DNA from: Fibrobacter succinogenes
GTDB taxonomy: Bacteria > Fibrobacterota > Fibrobacteria > Fibrobacterales > Fibrobacteraceae
Direction of reading: 5' to 3'
DNA length: 64,000 bases
Assembly: GCA_902762795.1 (NCBI GenBank)
Contig: CACWPM010000007.1
Coordinates: forward strand, 1 to 64,000
The number at the start of each line of letters is the position of its first letter. The stretch's first letter is position 1. Both the position numbers and the translations under genes were made by a program. This document shows, in pieces, positions 1 through 7,961 of this stretch. A model generated the notes under the pieces. It saw only the letters and a list, made by a program, of their open reading frames with translations. It did not search any database and was not told the DNA's origin.

Positions 1-456
1 GACGCGGATAAGACCGCCGCGGGCACGGGCTTCGTCACGGTACTTGGTCTTGAACTGGTAGAGCATCACCGGCAGCTGCTTGTAGCTGTTGAGCACGTAG
101 CGCACGAGGTCGGTCATGGCTTCTTCGTGCGTCATGGCGAGCACCATGTTGTGGTTGTTGCGATCCTTGAAGCGGAGCAGTTCTTCGCCGATAGCCTGGT
201 AACGGCCGGATTCGCTCCAGAGTTCAGCGGTCTGCACCACCGGCAGGTCCACTTCGATACCGCCAATCTTGTTCATTTCTTCGCGGATGATGTTTACAAT
301 CTTCTGAATCACGCGGAAGCCCATCGGCATCATGGAGTAGATACCGGTAGAAACAGGCTTGATGTAGCCGCCGCGCATCAGGAAGATGTGGCTTGGCATA
401 GTGGCATCGCTCGGCGTTTCGCGGAGCGTGACGTAAAAATACTTGGAGAGTTTCAT
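1..456 (-). CDS. proS: Prolyl-tRNA synthetase, N-terminal part (cut by window edge)
   Basis: A reverse-strand frame of 152 codons begins at the ATG complementary to 454-456 and runs off the left edge, so only the N-terminal part is visible. It begins MKLSKYFYVTLRETPSDA and carries the class II synthetase motif 1 helix (GFRVIQKIVNIIREEMNKIG) and the motif 2 region (YQFKTKYRDEARARGGLIR), with THEEAMTDLVR between them. Motif 2 of this form is typical of bacterial ProS, which charges tRNA-Pro in the cytoplasm. A modest Shine-Dalgarno (AAAGGTC) precedes the start. Editing domain and anticodon-binding domain lie outside the window, so the ProS subtype cannot be settled. The forward frame over 127-519 is a shadow of this gene. 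Confidence 0.93.
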   Translation of the reverse strand, partial: MKLSKYFYVTLRETPSDATMPSHIFLMRGGYIKPVSTGIYSMMPMGFRVIQKIVNIIREEMNKIGGIEVDLPVVQTAELWSESGRYQAIGEELLRFKDRNNHNMVLAMTHEEAMTDLVRYVLNSYKQLPVMLYQFKTKYRDEARARGGLIRV

Positions 457-490
457 TGTAATGACCTTTTAAAATTTTACGGCGTAAATT

Positions 491-530
491 TAGAAATTAG
501 AGTAGAGAGTAGAGACTAGAGGCGAGAGAA
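491..530. repeat. Heptad-repeat array, AGAGTAG/AGACTAG type, single arm
   Basis: Reading from 491 the sequence falls into 7-base steps: AGAAATT, AGAGTAG, AGAGTAG, AGACTAG, AGGCGAG, AGAATAT. No inverted second arm is seen before the next gene at 569. It belongs to the same AGACGAA-like family as the arrays at 5148, 41979, 57131 and 60620. Confidence 0.75.
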
Positions 531-568
531 TATTAATCTTATTGAATGTTTTTTAGTATTTTGCATCC

Positions 569-1720
569 ATGGATTTTTTAGACAGATTGCGGGATAAGGC
601 CGCAGTGCAAAAAGCAGAACGTTTTTTTCCGGCATTCGCTTTTTTAGGTGGGTTTAGTTGGGACTCTTGGACAATCGGGAGTAAGGTCTATGAGACGGAC
701 CTCGTTTTTTTGTCGTTATATTATCTAATTGCGCTCGGTTCAATTTATTTCATTGCTACAAGAAAATTAGCTGATTGTTGCGATAAAACGAACGATGATA
801 TTACACCTATTGTAAATGTGCGTGATTTTTTTAATCGGTTTTCATGTCGCGAGTGGCCATCCTCTTGGATTGCTCGATCAACTTGGGTCGTGCAATTTTG
901 CTTTGGCAACCTCTACAGCGCGCTCGTGATTTGCTATTTCAAAAGTTCAGGGACCGTTGCTGCGTTCATCATCGTGTTAATCCTGGCCGCTCTCCTTGTG
1001 GGAAACGAATTCTTGAAGGCTAAATACGAAAATTTTGGTGTTTGCCTTGCGTTCTTTTGCCTGCTCGGGACAATGTTCTTTAACTTTCTAATTCCGCATC
1101 TGGTGCACGGAATGGGTACGTTCTGGTTCTTCTTCAGTACGATTTTGTCTATAGGAATCTGTTACTTACTTTGGCTAAAATCTTCAAATGAATTTTCGCA
1201 CAACAAGCGTTTTTTGATGGCGCCCTTTACCATAAGTATTGCTCTTTCCATTTCCTATCTCGCAAACTGGATAGCTCCGGTTCCGCTCGTTTTAAAACAG
1301 CAAATCGTTTGCAAAAATTTTAGTCGAGAAACGTACGCTTGCGATGTAGACAAACTAGATTTTTGGCAACGGATGGGTTTAAAAAGTACGACAATCCATA
1401 AGGAAGATGGTGACGAAATTTATTTTATGTCATCGGTTTATGCACCGGCAGAACTCAAGGCTCCGATTGAATTTCGTTGGTTTTACAAGGATCCATCTAC
1501 AAATAAATTTAAATTGACGGATAAAATTACTTCAAACCGTATGGTTGTTCGAGGTGGGCGAGACCAGGGGTTCCGCAGCTATTCTAAAAAGAAAAATATC
1601 CCTGCAGGTACCTATCGTGTCGAAACGGCATTCAAAGATGGTGCGGTAATAGGTTCAGAAACCTTCAATGTATTGGAAGGACTTCCAAAATACGGGTTTG
1701 TTCGTGATTCGTTGCATTAA
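569..1720 (+). CDS. Integral membrane protein with C-terminal DUF2914-like domain
   Basis: The 383-residue protein has about six or seven hydrophobic segments between residues 45 and 260 (for example FLSLYYLIALGSIYFIA, AAFIIVLILAALLVG and MAPFTISIALSISYLANWIA). A soluble C-terminal part of about 110 residues follows. It contains IEFRWFYKD, then RSYSKKKNIPAGTYRVE, ending with GSETFNVLEG. That pattern (RW-F/Y, then a tryptophan or serine-lysine segment, then G-x-x-RVE) matches the DUF2914 domain found at the ends of bacterial membrane proteins; the function of that domain is unknown. No clear Shine-Dalgarno is visible, and a heptad array ends about 40 bp upstream. It stands alone between proS (opposite strand) and the lipoprotein gene at 1814. 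Role unassigned. Confidence 0.8.
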   Translation: MDFLDRLRDKAAVQKAERFFPAFAFLGGFSWDSWTIGSKVYETDLVFLSLYYLIALGSIYFIATRKLADCCDKTNDDITPIVNVRDFFNRFSCREWPSSWIARSTWVVQFCFGNLYSALVICYFKSSGTVAAFIIVLILAALLVGNEFLKAKYENFGVCLAFFCLLGTMFFNFLIPHLVHGMGTFWFFFSTILSIGICYLLWLKSSNEFSHNKRFLMAPFTISIALSISYLANWIAPVPLVLKQQIVCKNFSRETYACDVDKLDFWQRMGLKSTTIHKEDGDEIYFMSSVYAPAELKAPIEFRWFYKDPSTNKFKLTDKITSNRMVVRGGRDQGFRSYSKKKNIPAGTYRVETAFKDGAVIGSETFNVLEGLPKYGFVRDSLH

Positions 1721-1813
1721 TTATACGTTTCATTGTAAAAAAATATGCTATATTAAAAACCAAATTTAGGAATAGAGTTTCCTAGCGATTTTGTCTTTAA
1801 GGAGTCTTTAATA

Positions 1814-3139
1814 ATGAAACTGAAAAAGATTGCTCTTGGCACTGCTGCTCTTGCTTTGTTTGCTTGTGGCGATGCCCAGAAACCGGTTACTCAAATAGCA
1901 GCTGTTTCACCGAATTCCACAGACGACCAAAAATTTGCCTACATGCTCGGTGCCCAGTTCGGTCTTCAAAATTTTTCGAACCTTCCGTGGCAAACTGGTG
2001 AAGGCATTGACGAAGACGTGGTTGTACAGGCGTTCCATGATGCCTTGGGCAATTTGACGGATTCAACGGTCAAGCTCCAGCTTACTCACGATTCTCTCGC
2101 TGTAGTCAGCAGACGTATCCAAAACAATATGCGTGACCGCTACTTCAAGACACAGCCGGATTCGAACATGATCAAGAATATGGACGAAAAGCAGATTCGT
2201 GCATACGTAGATTCCGTCCGTAAGGCTCAACCGGTGACGGCTGCACCTGAAGTTAAGAACGAAAAGGTAACGCTTCCGGCCGATCCGTCCGAACAGCAAA
2301 AGTTCTCTTATCTCGTCGGTGTCCAATTCGGTAATCAGTTCTATAACATTGGTCGCCAGTTCCAGACTGATTTTGATGGAGACTACTTTGTTCTCGGTCT
2401 TCGTGACGCTGGCAAGAAAGTCCGTGATTCCTCTTTTGTTATGGTTCTCCCGGACGATTCTCTTAAGGCTGTTGGGGATCGTTACAACGAAAAGATGAAG
2501 ACAATCCGTGAAGAAATGATTAAGAAACAGCAGGCCGAAGAAGAAAAACTCAAGGCTGAAGTAGCATCACTTCGTGGCGATACGCTTATAAACGGAATGC
2601 CTGCCAAGATGAACTTCAAGGTGAAGACGACGGGTATTACGGTCAAGGGCGAAGATTTGAGCGCATTCGCCGGTAAGCCTCTCCTCATGTTCTACTTTTC
2701 TGCCACATGCGGTCACTGCGCACATGCTGCTCCGCAAATCCTCGAAATTGCGAAGGAATTTGCGCAGAAAGGCCTTACGACAGTATCTGTCGCTAGCGGT
2801 GGAAATAACAAGCCGGGCATTCGTCGCTTTATCGATGATGCCAAGTTTGACGAGACCGTCAGCGTTGTGTGGGATGAAGCCCGCCAGTTCGGTGAACTTT
2901 ACAGCGATGGCTACGTTCCGAAAGTCTATCTCGTGAATCCGGACGGCTCTTATAAGCAATACGCCGCTTTCGAAAGCGAGAAGGAAACCTTGAAGAAGGA
3001 AATCGCAGAACTTCTCCAGGGCAAGAATGTCGAATGGAAGATCGAAGTCAAGAAGCCGGCAGAAGATGCTGCTCCGGCTCCCGAAGTAAAGAAAGACGTG
3101 AAGAAGGCTGAAGCCAAGCCCGTTAAGGCCAAGAAGTAA
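1814..3139 (+). CDS. Lipoprotein with two FKBP_N-like domains and a thioredoxin (TlpA-like) domain
   Basis: The 441-residue protein starts with a lipoprotein signal (LALFAC, Cys18 as the lipidated residue), so it is probably membrane-anchored and periplasmic. Two copies of an FKBP N-terminal (dimerisation) type segment follow: KFAYMLGAQFGLQNF near residue 40 and KFSYLVGVQFGNQFY near 165, each followed by a helical stretch. A charged coiled linker (about 230-255) leads to a thioredoxin fold with a CGHC active site at Cys299-Cys302 and the cis-proline region YVPKVYLVNPDG. The tail is rich in Lys, Ala and Pro. No FKBP catalytic domain is present, so the FKBP_N parts probably dimerise a disulfide-active domain rather than a prolyl isomerase. 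The Shine-Dalgarno is AAGGAG. A terminator follows at 3162, so it is likely monocistronic. A fitting role is periplasmic thiol-disulfide exchange (inference). Confidence 0.85.
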   Translation: MKLKKIALGTAALALFACGDAQKPVTQIAAVSPNSTDDQKFAYMLGAQFGLQNFSNLPWQTGEGIDEDVVVQAFHDALGNLTDSTVKLQLTHDSLAVVSRRIQNNMRDRYFKTQPDSNMIKNMDEKQIRAYVDSVRKAQPVTAAPEVKNEKVTLPADPSEQQKFSYLVGVQFGNQFYNIGRQFQTDFDGDYFVLGLRDAGKKVRDSSFVMVLPDDSLKAVGDRYNEKMKTIREEMIKKQQAEEEKLKAEVASLRGDTLINGMPAKMNFKVKTTGITVKGEDLSAFAGKPLLMFYFSATCGHCAHAAPQILEIAKEFAQKGLTTVSVASGGNNKPGIRRFIDDAKFDETVSVVWDEARQFGELYSDGYVPKVYLVNPDGSYKQYAAFESEKETLKKEIAELLQGKNVEWKIEVKKPAEDAAPAPEVKKDVKKAEAKPVKAKK

Positions 3140-3161
3140 TCTTTCTGACAAAATTTTTAGA

Positions 3162-3196
3162 AACGCATCTCGCATCGCGGGGTGCGTTCTTTTTGT
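3162..3196 (+). terminator. Rho-independent terminator after the TlpA-like lipoprotein gene
   Basis: The arms AACGCATCTCGC and GCGGGGTGCGTT pair with two G-U wobbles, with a 3-base loop, and are followed by CTTTTTG. It lies 22 bp after the stop codon. Confidence 0.8.
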
Positions 3197-3245
3197 AGTG
3201 CGTTTTTATATAGCCGCATTGTCTCATTTTTTTTAAATTTGGCGC

Positions 3246-5159
3246 ATGATTATCGCAGAATTTGATGTTGTTGTCGTCGGTGGAGGTCACGCCGGAATTG
3301 AAGCTACGCATGCCGCATGGAAAATAGGCGTTAAAACCGCAATGCTCACGATGGATTTGAATGCTATCGGCAGGATGTCGTGCAACCCGGCAGTCGGTGG
3401 CGTTGCGAAAGGTCAGATTGTCCGCGATATCGATGCGCTTGGCGGCCTCATGGGGCTTTTGACCGACAAGGCGGGCATCCAGTTCCGTATGCTGAACATG
3501 AGCAAGGGGCCCGCTGTTTGGGGACCGCGTGCGCAGTGCGATATGAAATATTACAGCGAAATCGCCCGCGAAACGATGGAAAGTTTGCCGGGACTCACGC
3601 TAATCCAAGGTGAACTTGCTGCGTTTGAACGCATGAACGACGGACGCTTGGAACTTACGCTTTTGAATGGCGACCGCTATATCACGCGTGCGATTGTGGT
3701 GACAAGCGGAACGTTTCTTGCCTCCAAGATGTTCACCGGGCTTGAAACAAGCATCGGTGGGCGAGTGGGCGAACCAAGTGCGGATAAGCTCTCTGAATGC
3801 TTGGCGAAGAATGGAATACGCTTGCGCCGCCTGAAAACGGGAACGCCGAGCCGCTTGGATCCGGATTCTATCGACTTCAACGAATGCGATGTGCAGCATG
3901 GCGACGAATATCCGTGGCCGATGAGTGACCGTCATTTGGCTGAAACGGTTCCCGGCCGTGACGAAAATTATTTCTGGGGAGACCCGATCAATAAGTTTAT
4001 CCGCAACGATTGCGTTTGCTGGATTACGCGCACGAACCTCAAAACGCACGATATTTTGCGCAGTGGCTTCAAGGACAGTCCGATGTTCAGCGGCCGTATT
4101 CACGGCAAGGGCCCGCGCTACTGCCCCAGTATCGAAGATAAGATCAACCGCTTTGGCGACCGCGACGGGCATCAACTGTTTCTGGAACCGGAACAAGCTG
4201 ACATCGGGCGTGTTTACATCAATGGCTTTAGTTCCAGCTTGCCTGCTGACATCCAGCTTGCCGCCATCCACACAATTCCTGGCCTTACCCGCGCGAAAGT
4301 GCTCCAGATCGGTTATGCTGTGGAATACGATTCTGTCGATGCCACGCAGCTTTACCCGACGTTTGAGTGCAAGAATGTACCCGGCCTCTATTTTGCCGGT
4401 CAAGTGTGCGGCACGAGCGGTTACGAAGAAGCCGCCGGTCAAGGCCTTATGGCGGGCATCAACGCAGCGCTCAAGGTCAAGGGCGAAGAACCGTTCATTC
4501 TCGGGCGTTCCGAAAGCTATCTCGGCGTGATGGTCGATGACCTCGTGAATATCCTGCTTGACGAACCATACCGTATGTTTACCAGCCGTGCCGAATACCG
4601 CTTGTTCCTCCGCAGTGACAATGCCGAAATGCGCCTCAAGGAAAAAGCCCGCAAGATTGGCATGATCAGCGACCGCGATTGGGAAAACTGGACTCGTCGC
4701 CGTGATCTCATGGCTAATCTCAAAACACAATTTGCAGAAACATCCGCTACGCCAGAAGATGCGAATGTCATTCTGGAAGCGGGCGGACAGGCACTTGCCT
4801 CGGAACGTACCCGCTGGATTAACGTGCTCCGCCGTCCGGGAATAGACCCGGAGACGTTCTTCAGGGTGGCTGCTCCTGATGCCAAAATCACGCGCCGTGA
4901 TCAATGGTATATGTATGCCGAAGAGCTCTATGCCGGATTTTTCGACCGTCAGGAACGTGAAATCGATGATCAAAAGAAGATGGAAAGGGTGAAGCTTTCT
5001 CCAGATTTTGATTACATGTCCATCACTGCAATTAGCATTGAAAGCCGCCAGCGTTTGAACGCCCACAAGCCGCTCACGCTTGGGCAGGCAAGCCGCATTC
5101 CCGGAGTGCGCCCCGCCGACATCACAGTCCTCGCGCATTGGCTGGAATCTAGAGACTAG
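3246..5159 (+). CDS. mnmG: tRNA uridine-5-carboxymethylaminomethyl modification enzyme MnmG (GidA)
   Basis: The 637 residues match the family length of about 620-640. The N-terminal FAD-binding loop is VVVGGGHAGIEATHAA (residues 6-21), followed by the MnmG signatures SCNPAVGGVAKGQIVRDIDA and GPAVWGPRAQCD. Later come LKTGTPSRL and CGTSGYEEAAGQGLMAG (the C-terminal FAD motif). With MnmE this enzyme installs cmnm5U at the wobble position of certain tRNAs. The last codons (LESRD and TAG) lie inside a heptad-repeat array that starts at 5148, so the natural tail of the protein has been replaced or extended by repeat DNA. The long reverse-strand frame over 3600-5138 is a shadow. Confidence 0.97.
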   Translation: MIIAEFDVVVVGGGHAGIEATHAAWKIGVKTAMLTMDLNAIGRMSCNPAVGGVAKGQIVRDIDALGGLMGLLTDKAGIQFRMLNMSKGPAVWGPRAQCDMKYYSEIARETMESLPGLTLIQGELAAFERMNDGRLELTLLNGDRYITRAIVVTSGTFLASKMFTGLETSIGGRVGEPSADKLSECLAKNGIRLRRLKTGTPSRLDPDSIDFNECDVQHGDEYPWPMSDRHLAETVPGRDENYFWGDPINKFIRNDCVCWITRTNLKTHDILRSGFKDSPMFSGRIHGKGPRYCPSIEDKINRFGDRDGHQLFLEPEQADIGRVYINGFSSSLPADIQLAAIHTIPGLTRAKVLQIGYAVEYDSVDATQLYPTFECKNVPGLYFAGQVCGTSGYEEAAGQGLMAGINAALKVKGEEPFILGRSESYLGVMVDDLVNILLDEPYRMFTSRAEYRLFLRSDNAEMRLKEKARKIGMISDRDWENWTRRRDLMANLKTQFAETSATPEDANVILEAGGQALASERTRWINVLRRPGIDPETFFRVAAPDAKITRRDQWYMYAEELYAGFFDRQEREIDDQKKMERVKLSPDFDYMSITAISIESRQRLNAHKPLTLGQASRIPGVRPADITVLAHWLESRD

Positions 5160-5262
5160 ACGAGAGAACGGGCTTACGGCCCTACAGACGAGAGAGTAAT
5201 AATGGCACTTCGCGCATGAATAAATAAAATTCTCTCATCTCTCGTCTTTCGTCTCTCGTCTA
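5148..5262. repeat. Heptad-repeat inverted pair, AGACGAG type, overlapping the mnmG stop
   Basis: The left arm (5148-5194) contains AGAGACTAGACGAGAG and AGACGAGAGAG, with a small hairpin (GGGCTTACGGCCC) inside it. The right arm (5231-5262) is the inverse, CTCTCATCTCTCGTC followed by TTTCGTCTCTCGTC. Steps of 7 bases are regular in both arms. The mnmG stop codon TAG is part of the left arm. Confidence 0.8.
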
Positions 5263-5339
5263 ACCCCTCTCTTGCATTTTCCCAAATTTTTACTATTTTT
5301 GGGCGCGTCAATTCTAACAATTTTCCAAGAGGTATATAT

Positions 5340-5645
5340 ATGGCAGAAGAAGCAGAAGTCAAATCCACAGAAGAAGTTAAGCCTCAGGAAACAAAATCCC
5401 AAGAAAAATCTCAAGTAAAGAAGGCTCCGTCCAAGAAAAAGCGCCCGTTCAACGGCAAGCGCAAGGGCGCTGCTCCTGCTGCTAAGAAGCCGGCTATCTT
5501 TAGTGATTCCCTGGAAGAACGTTTCCCCAACCTCGCTGCAAAGCTCAAGAAGTCCATCGAAGATGGTATCAAGCAGAAGATCAAGGATGCTCAGAACGAT
5601 CCGAAGGTCAAGGCCGCCTCTAAGAAATTTGCTAAGGATAAGTAA
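5340..5645 (+). CDS. Small lysine-rich basic protein of unknown function
   Basis: The 101-residue protein has three parts: an acidic-polar N-terminus (EEAEVKSTEEVKPQETK), a strongly basic low-complexity middle (KKAPSKKKRPFNGKRKG, residues 27-43), and a C-terminal helix (SLEERFPNLAAKLKKSIEDG) ending in more lysines. There is no signal peptide or membrane segment. It could be a nucleic-acid-binding or ribosome-associated protein, judging only by composition. The Shine-Dalgarno AGAGG is well placed, codon use resembles the neighbours, and a strong terminator follows 20 bp after the stop, all of which support a real, separately expressed gene. I do not recognise the family. Confidence 0.75.
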   Translation: MAEEAEVKSTEEVKPQETKSQEKSQVKKAPSKKKRPFNGKRKGAAPAAKKPAIFSDSLEERFPNLAAKLKKSIEDGIKQKIKDAQNDPKVKAASKKFAKDK

Positions 5646-5666
5646 TTTTACTTCTCAAAATCTTTT

Positions 5667-5700
5667 GAAAATGCTCCGCACTGCGGGGCATTTTTGCTTT
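5667..5700 (+). terminator. Rho-independent terminator after the small basic protein gene
   Basis: AAAATGCTCCGCA pairs with TGCGGGGCATTTT with one G-U wobble, followed by TTGCTTTT. Confidence 0.88.
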
Positions 5701-5720
5701 TAGAATAATTAAAATATCAA

Positions 5721-5785
5721 AAGGCGAATGCCGCGGCCATCCTTGTATGGTCATGGTTGAGCTGTAAGGTTGCGCTTGCGCTAGG
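5721..5785. repeat. Intergenic repeat with AAGGCGAATGCCGCG core, copy 1
   Basis: AAGGCGAATGCCGCG at 5721-5735 and CATGGTTGAGC at 5752-5762 recur in the same order near 48593 and 48628, with a similar gap (31 against 35 bp between starts). The sequence between them differs. It continues into GCGCTTGCGC, a small dyad. Confidence 0.65.
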
Positions 5786-5835
5786 ATGGGGAGGGTGCTG
5801 GGTGGTAAATGCGTCATCTTCGCGTATGCGAAGAT

Positions 5836-5890
5836 CCATACAATTCTTATCGCATAAAAAAATGTATGGTTCCTCCTTCGGAGGATGACG
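5836..5890. repeat. Palindromic intergenic repeat (GGATGAC family)
   Basis: CCATACA and TGTATGG enclose an AT-rich loop, followed by TCCTCCTTCGGAGGATGACG, a hairpin that ends in the GGATGAC motif shared with other intergenic sites here. Apart from this, the copy at 5721 and the riboswitch, the 436-bp gap 5646-6080 holds nothing I recognise. Confidence 0.6.
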
Positions 5891-5993
5891 AGATTGGATT
5901 GCCCGCTTGATGACTGAAAGAAACGCTTCTACTCATGGCAGAAAGCCTTATCCTAACTTGCCAAATACCCCTCCAATAGTTAATTTTATCGTG

Positions 5994-6075
5994 TTTACGG
6001 GAGCTCGTAGAACGGGCTGAGAGGAAGTTGAAAACTTCGACCGAACCTGATTTGGATAATGCCAACGTAGGGAGG
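5994..6075 (+). promoter_or_regulatory. TPP (thiamine pyrophosphate) riboswitch
   Basis: The conserved thi-box elements are all present. ACGGGAGCTCG is followed by GGGCTGAGAGG (6014-6024), a variable hairpin (GAAGTTGAAAACTTC), then GAACCTGATTTGGATAATGC and CAACGTAGGGA. The 3' end of the aptamer runs straight into GGAGG (6071-6075), the Shine-Dalgarno of thiS, so ligand binding probably hides the ribosome site (translational control). No terminator hairpin is visible between aptamer and start. Confidence 0.95.
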
Positions 6076-6080
6076 TTCTT

Positions 6081-6287
6081 TTGAACTCAAATCCAGTCAA
6101 AATCAACGGTGAAAACGTCGCGGCTGCAGGCATGACCATAGCCGAATATTTAGCGTCCGCGAATTACGATACAAAGCGCATCGCCGTTGAACGCAACTTG
6201 GAAATCGTCCCTAAAGCAAAGTACGCCGAGGTCGTTCTCGAAGCGGGGGATGTCGTCGAAGTTGTGAACTTTGTCGGGGGCGGGTGA
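6081..6287 (+). CDS. thiS: Sulfur carrier protein ThiS
   Basis: The 68-residue protein has a ubiquitin-like fold pattern (MTIAEYLAS, IAVERNLEIVPKAKYAE, EAGDVVEVVNFVGGG) and ends in the Gly-Gly needed for adenylation and thiocarboxylation. ThiS delivers sulfur for the thiazole ring of thiamine. The start is TTG at 6081, five bases after a perfect GGAGG that belongs to the riboswitch's 3' edge; no ATG lies nearby in frame. It overlaps thiF by one to four bases, which points to translational coupling. Confidence 0.95.
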   Translation: MNSNPVKINGENVAAAGMTIAEYLASANYDTKRIAVERNLEIVPKAKYAEVVLEAGDVVEVVNFVGGG

Positions 6288-6931
6288 TGGCCTGCGATAA
6301 AATCCCGAGCCGGGAAGAGTTCAGACGTGCTCTTGTCCAAAAGCAGGGCGAAGAAATCGTTCAGAAACTGGAACAGGCCACAGTTGCAATCTGTGGTGTA
6401 GGTGGACTCGGCTCTAACGTCGCTATCAATCTCGCACGTGCCGGCATCAAGAAGCTCATTCTCGTGGATTTTGACCGTGTTGACATGACGAACTTGCAGC
6501 GCCAGCAGTACAAGGTATCTCAAGTCGGAGTGCCTAAAGCGCAAGCTCTCGTCGAGAACTTGAAAGAAATTGCGCCGTACATTGAACTTGAAGCGTACGA
6601 TGAAAAAATCACGGAAGAAAACATCGACAAGTTTGTTGCAAATGCCGACGTTGTGTGCGAAGCGTTCGACAATCCCGAAGCAAAATCGATGCTTGTAAAT
6701 GCAGTGCTTGAAAAGTATCCGCAAAAGTATCTCGTGGCAGCCTCCGGGATGGCAGGCACGGATGATGCGAATTCTATCAAGACACGTAAGATTTCAAAAC
6801 ATTTTTACCTCTGTGGCGATGGCAAGAGCGACGTGACTCAAATGCTTGCGCTCCTCGCTCCACGTGTGCAGATTTGCGCAGCGCATGAGGCGCTCACGAT
6901 TATCCGGATTATTGCCGGTCTAGAAGTTTAA
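6287..6931 (+). CDS. thiF: ThiS adenylyltransferase ThiF (short family)
   Basis: The 214 residues include the E1-type nucleotide-binding motif [21 protein letters not shown], of which the core is GxGGLGS near residue 40, followed by [17 protein letters not shown]. This protein activates the C-terminal glycine of ThiS with ATP. The length fits the short ThiF form seen in anaerobes rather than the E. coli protein of about 250 residues, and the usual two CxxC zinc pairs are not seen. ATG at 6287 overlaps the thiS stop (TGATG); GTG at 6284 is an alternative start. It is part of the riboswitch-controlled thiSFGH cluster. Confidence 0.92.
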   Translation: MACDKIPSREEFRRALVQKQGEEIVQKLEQATVAICGVGGLGSNVAINLARAGIKKLILVDFDRVDMTNLQRQQYKVSQVGVPKAQALVENLKEIAPYIELEAYDEKITEENIDKFVANADVVCEAFDNPEAKSMLVNAVLEKYPQKYLVAASGMAGTDDANSIKTRKISKHFYLCGDGKSDVTQMLALLAPRVQICAAHEALTIIRIIAGLEV

Positions 6932-6947
6932 CATAAAGGACATGCAA

Positions 6948-7718
6948 ATGAATTCTGACAAACTTGTTATTGGCGGTCATGAATTTGATTCTCGTTTTAT
7001 TCTCGGTTCTGGAAAGTATTCCCTCAAGCTCATTGAAGCTGCGGTTAAGGATGCTGGCGCTCAGATTGTAACGCTTGCCGTTCGTCGTGCAAATACGAAG
7101 GAACACGAAAACATCCTCGACTACATCCCGAAAAACGTCACGCTATTGCCGAACACGTCGGGCGCCCGCAATGCCGAAGAAGCGGTCCGTATTGCAAGAC
7201 TTTCCCGTGAACTCGGTTGCGGCGACTTCGTGAAAATTGAAATCATGCGCGATTCCAAGTACTTGCTCCCGGACAATGCCGAAACCATCAAGGCAACCGA
7301 AACGCTTGCGAAGGAAGGCTTTGTGGTGATGCCGTACATGTATCCGGATCTGAACGTGGCTCGCGATCTCGTGAATGCGGGGGCTGCCGCTGTGATGCCG
7401 CTTGCATCGCCGATTGGTTCGAACAAGGGACTTTGCACGAAAGACTTTATCCAGATTTTGATTGACGAAATTGAACTCCCGATTATCGTGGATGCGGGCA
7501 TCGGAAAACCGTCCGAAGCTTGTGCCGCCATGGAAATGGGCGCTGCCGCTATTATGGCAAACACCGCTCTTGCAACGGCTGGCGATCTCACACAAATGGC
7601 AACCGCATTCAAGCTGGCGATTGAAGCAGGCCGCAAGGCTTACCTCGCTGGGCTTGGTCGTGTGCTTTCCCGTGGAGCATCCGCCTCTGACCCGCTTACA
7701 GGATTCTTGAGGGACTAG
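6948..7718 (+). CDS. thiG: Thiazole synthase ThiG
   Basis: The 256-residue TIM-barrel enzyme starts with [20 protein letters not shown], the ThiG signature. The Schiff-base lysine region lies in [11 protein letters not shown] and the phosphate-binding loops in [12 protein letters not shown] and [11 protein letters not shown], followed by [12 protein letters not shown]. It condenses 1-deoxyxylulose 5-phosphate, dehydroglycine and ThiS thiocarboxylate to the thiamine thiazole. ATG at 6948 is preferred over ATG at 6942 because AAAGGA (6935-6940) is then 7 bases away instead of 1. The stop codon touches the first heptads of the repeat at 7716. Confidence 0.96.
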   Translation: MNSDKLVIGGHEFDSRFILGSGKYSLKLIEAAVKDAGAQIVTLAVRRANTKEHENILDYIPKNVTLLPNTSGARNAEEAVRIARLSRELGCGDFVKIEIMRDSKYLLPDNAETIKATETLAKEGFVVMPYMYPDLNVARDLVNAGAAAVMPLASPIGSNKGLCTKDFIQILIDEIELPIIVDAGIGKPSEACAAMEMGAAAIMANTALATAGDLTQMATAFKLAIEAGRKAYLAGLGRVLSRGASASDPLTGFLRD

Positions 7719-7806
7719 GATGGGGGTTTTGGGCTATGGGCTCGGACCTTGCGGTCCTTTGGGCAGTGAGCAATAACGATTACTTTTTTGCTCATAGCTC
7801 AAAAGC
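7716..7806. repeat. Heptad-repeat inverted pair, GGGCTAT type, inside the thi cluster
   Basis: The left arm reads GGGTTTT, GGGCTAT, GGGCTCG. The right arm (7790-7806) reads GCTCATA, GCTCAAA, the inverse of the left with G-U pairs. The loop contains the hairpin GGACCTTGCGGTCC. It lies between thiG and thiH, so it is probably transcribed in the thi mRNA. Confidence 0.7.
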
Positions 7807-7949
7807 GTGCAAAACGAGAGTCGCGGGCGACAGCTTGCAGGCGCACATGACCGAGTGCAGCCGCGGACGCCGAAGGCGTCAAAGCGAAGCGACCCCAAAG
7901 CGAGTTTACGAGCGACCTCATAGCGTGCATTTATAAATCGAATTTTATT
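7807..7949. other. GC-rich non-coding spacer with dyads between thiG and thiH
   Basis: There is no convincing frame here. It holds the perfect hairpin GACGCCGAAGGCGTC (7866-7880) and repeated CGAGNG/GCGA words (AACGAGAGTCGC, CAAAGCGAAGCGACC, AAAGCGAGTTTACGAGCGA). Such words resemble other intergenic palindromic DNA of this window, but I cannot place it in a family. Confidence 0.4.
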
Positions 7950-7961
7950 TTGACTAAAGCA

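Noticed and set aside
3600-5138. 512-residue reverse frame opposite mnmG
   Set aside because: Shadow of mnmG, which is convincingly coding; His/Arg/Val-rich composition is typical of an antisense shadow.
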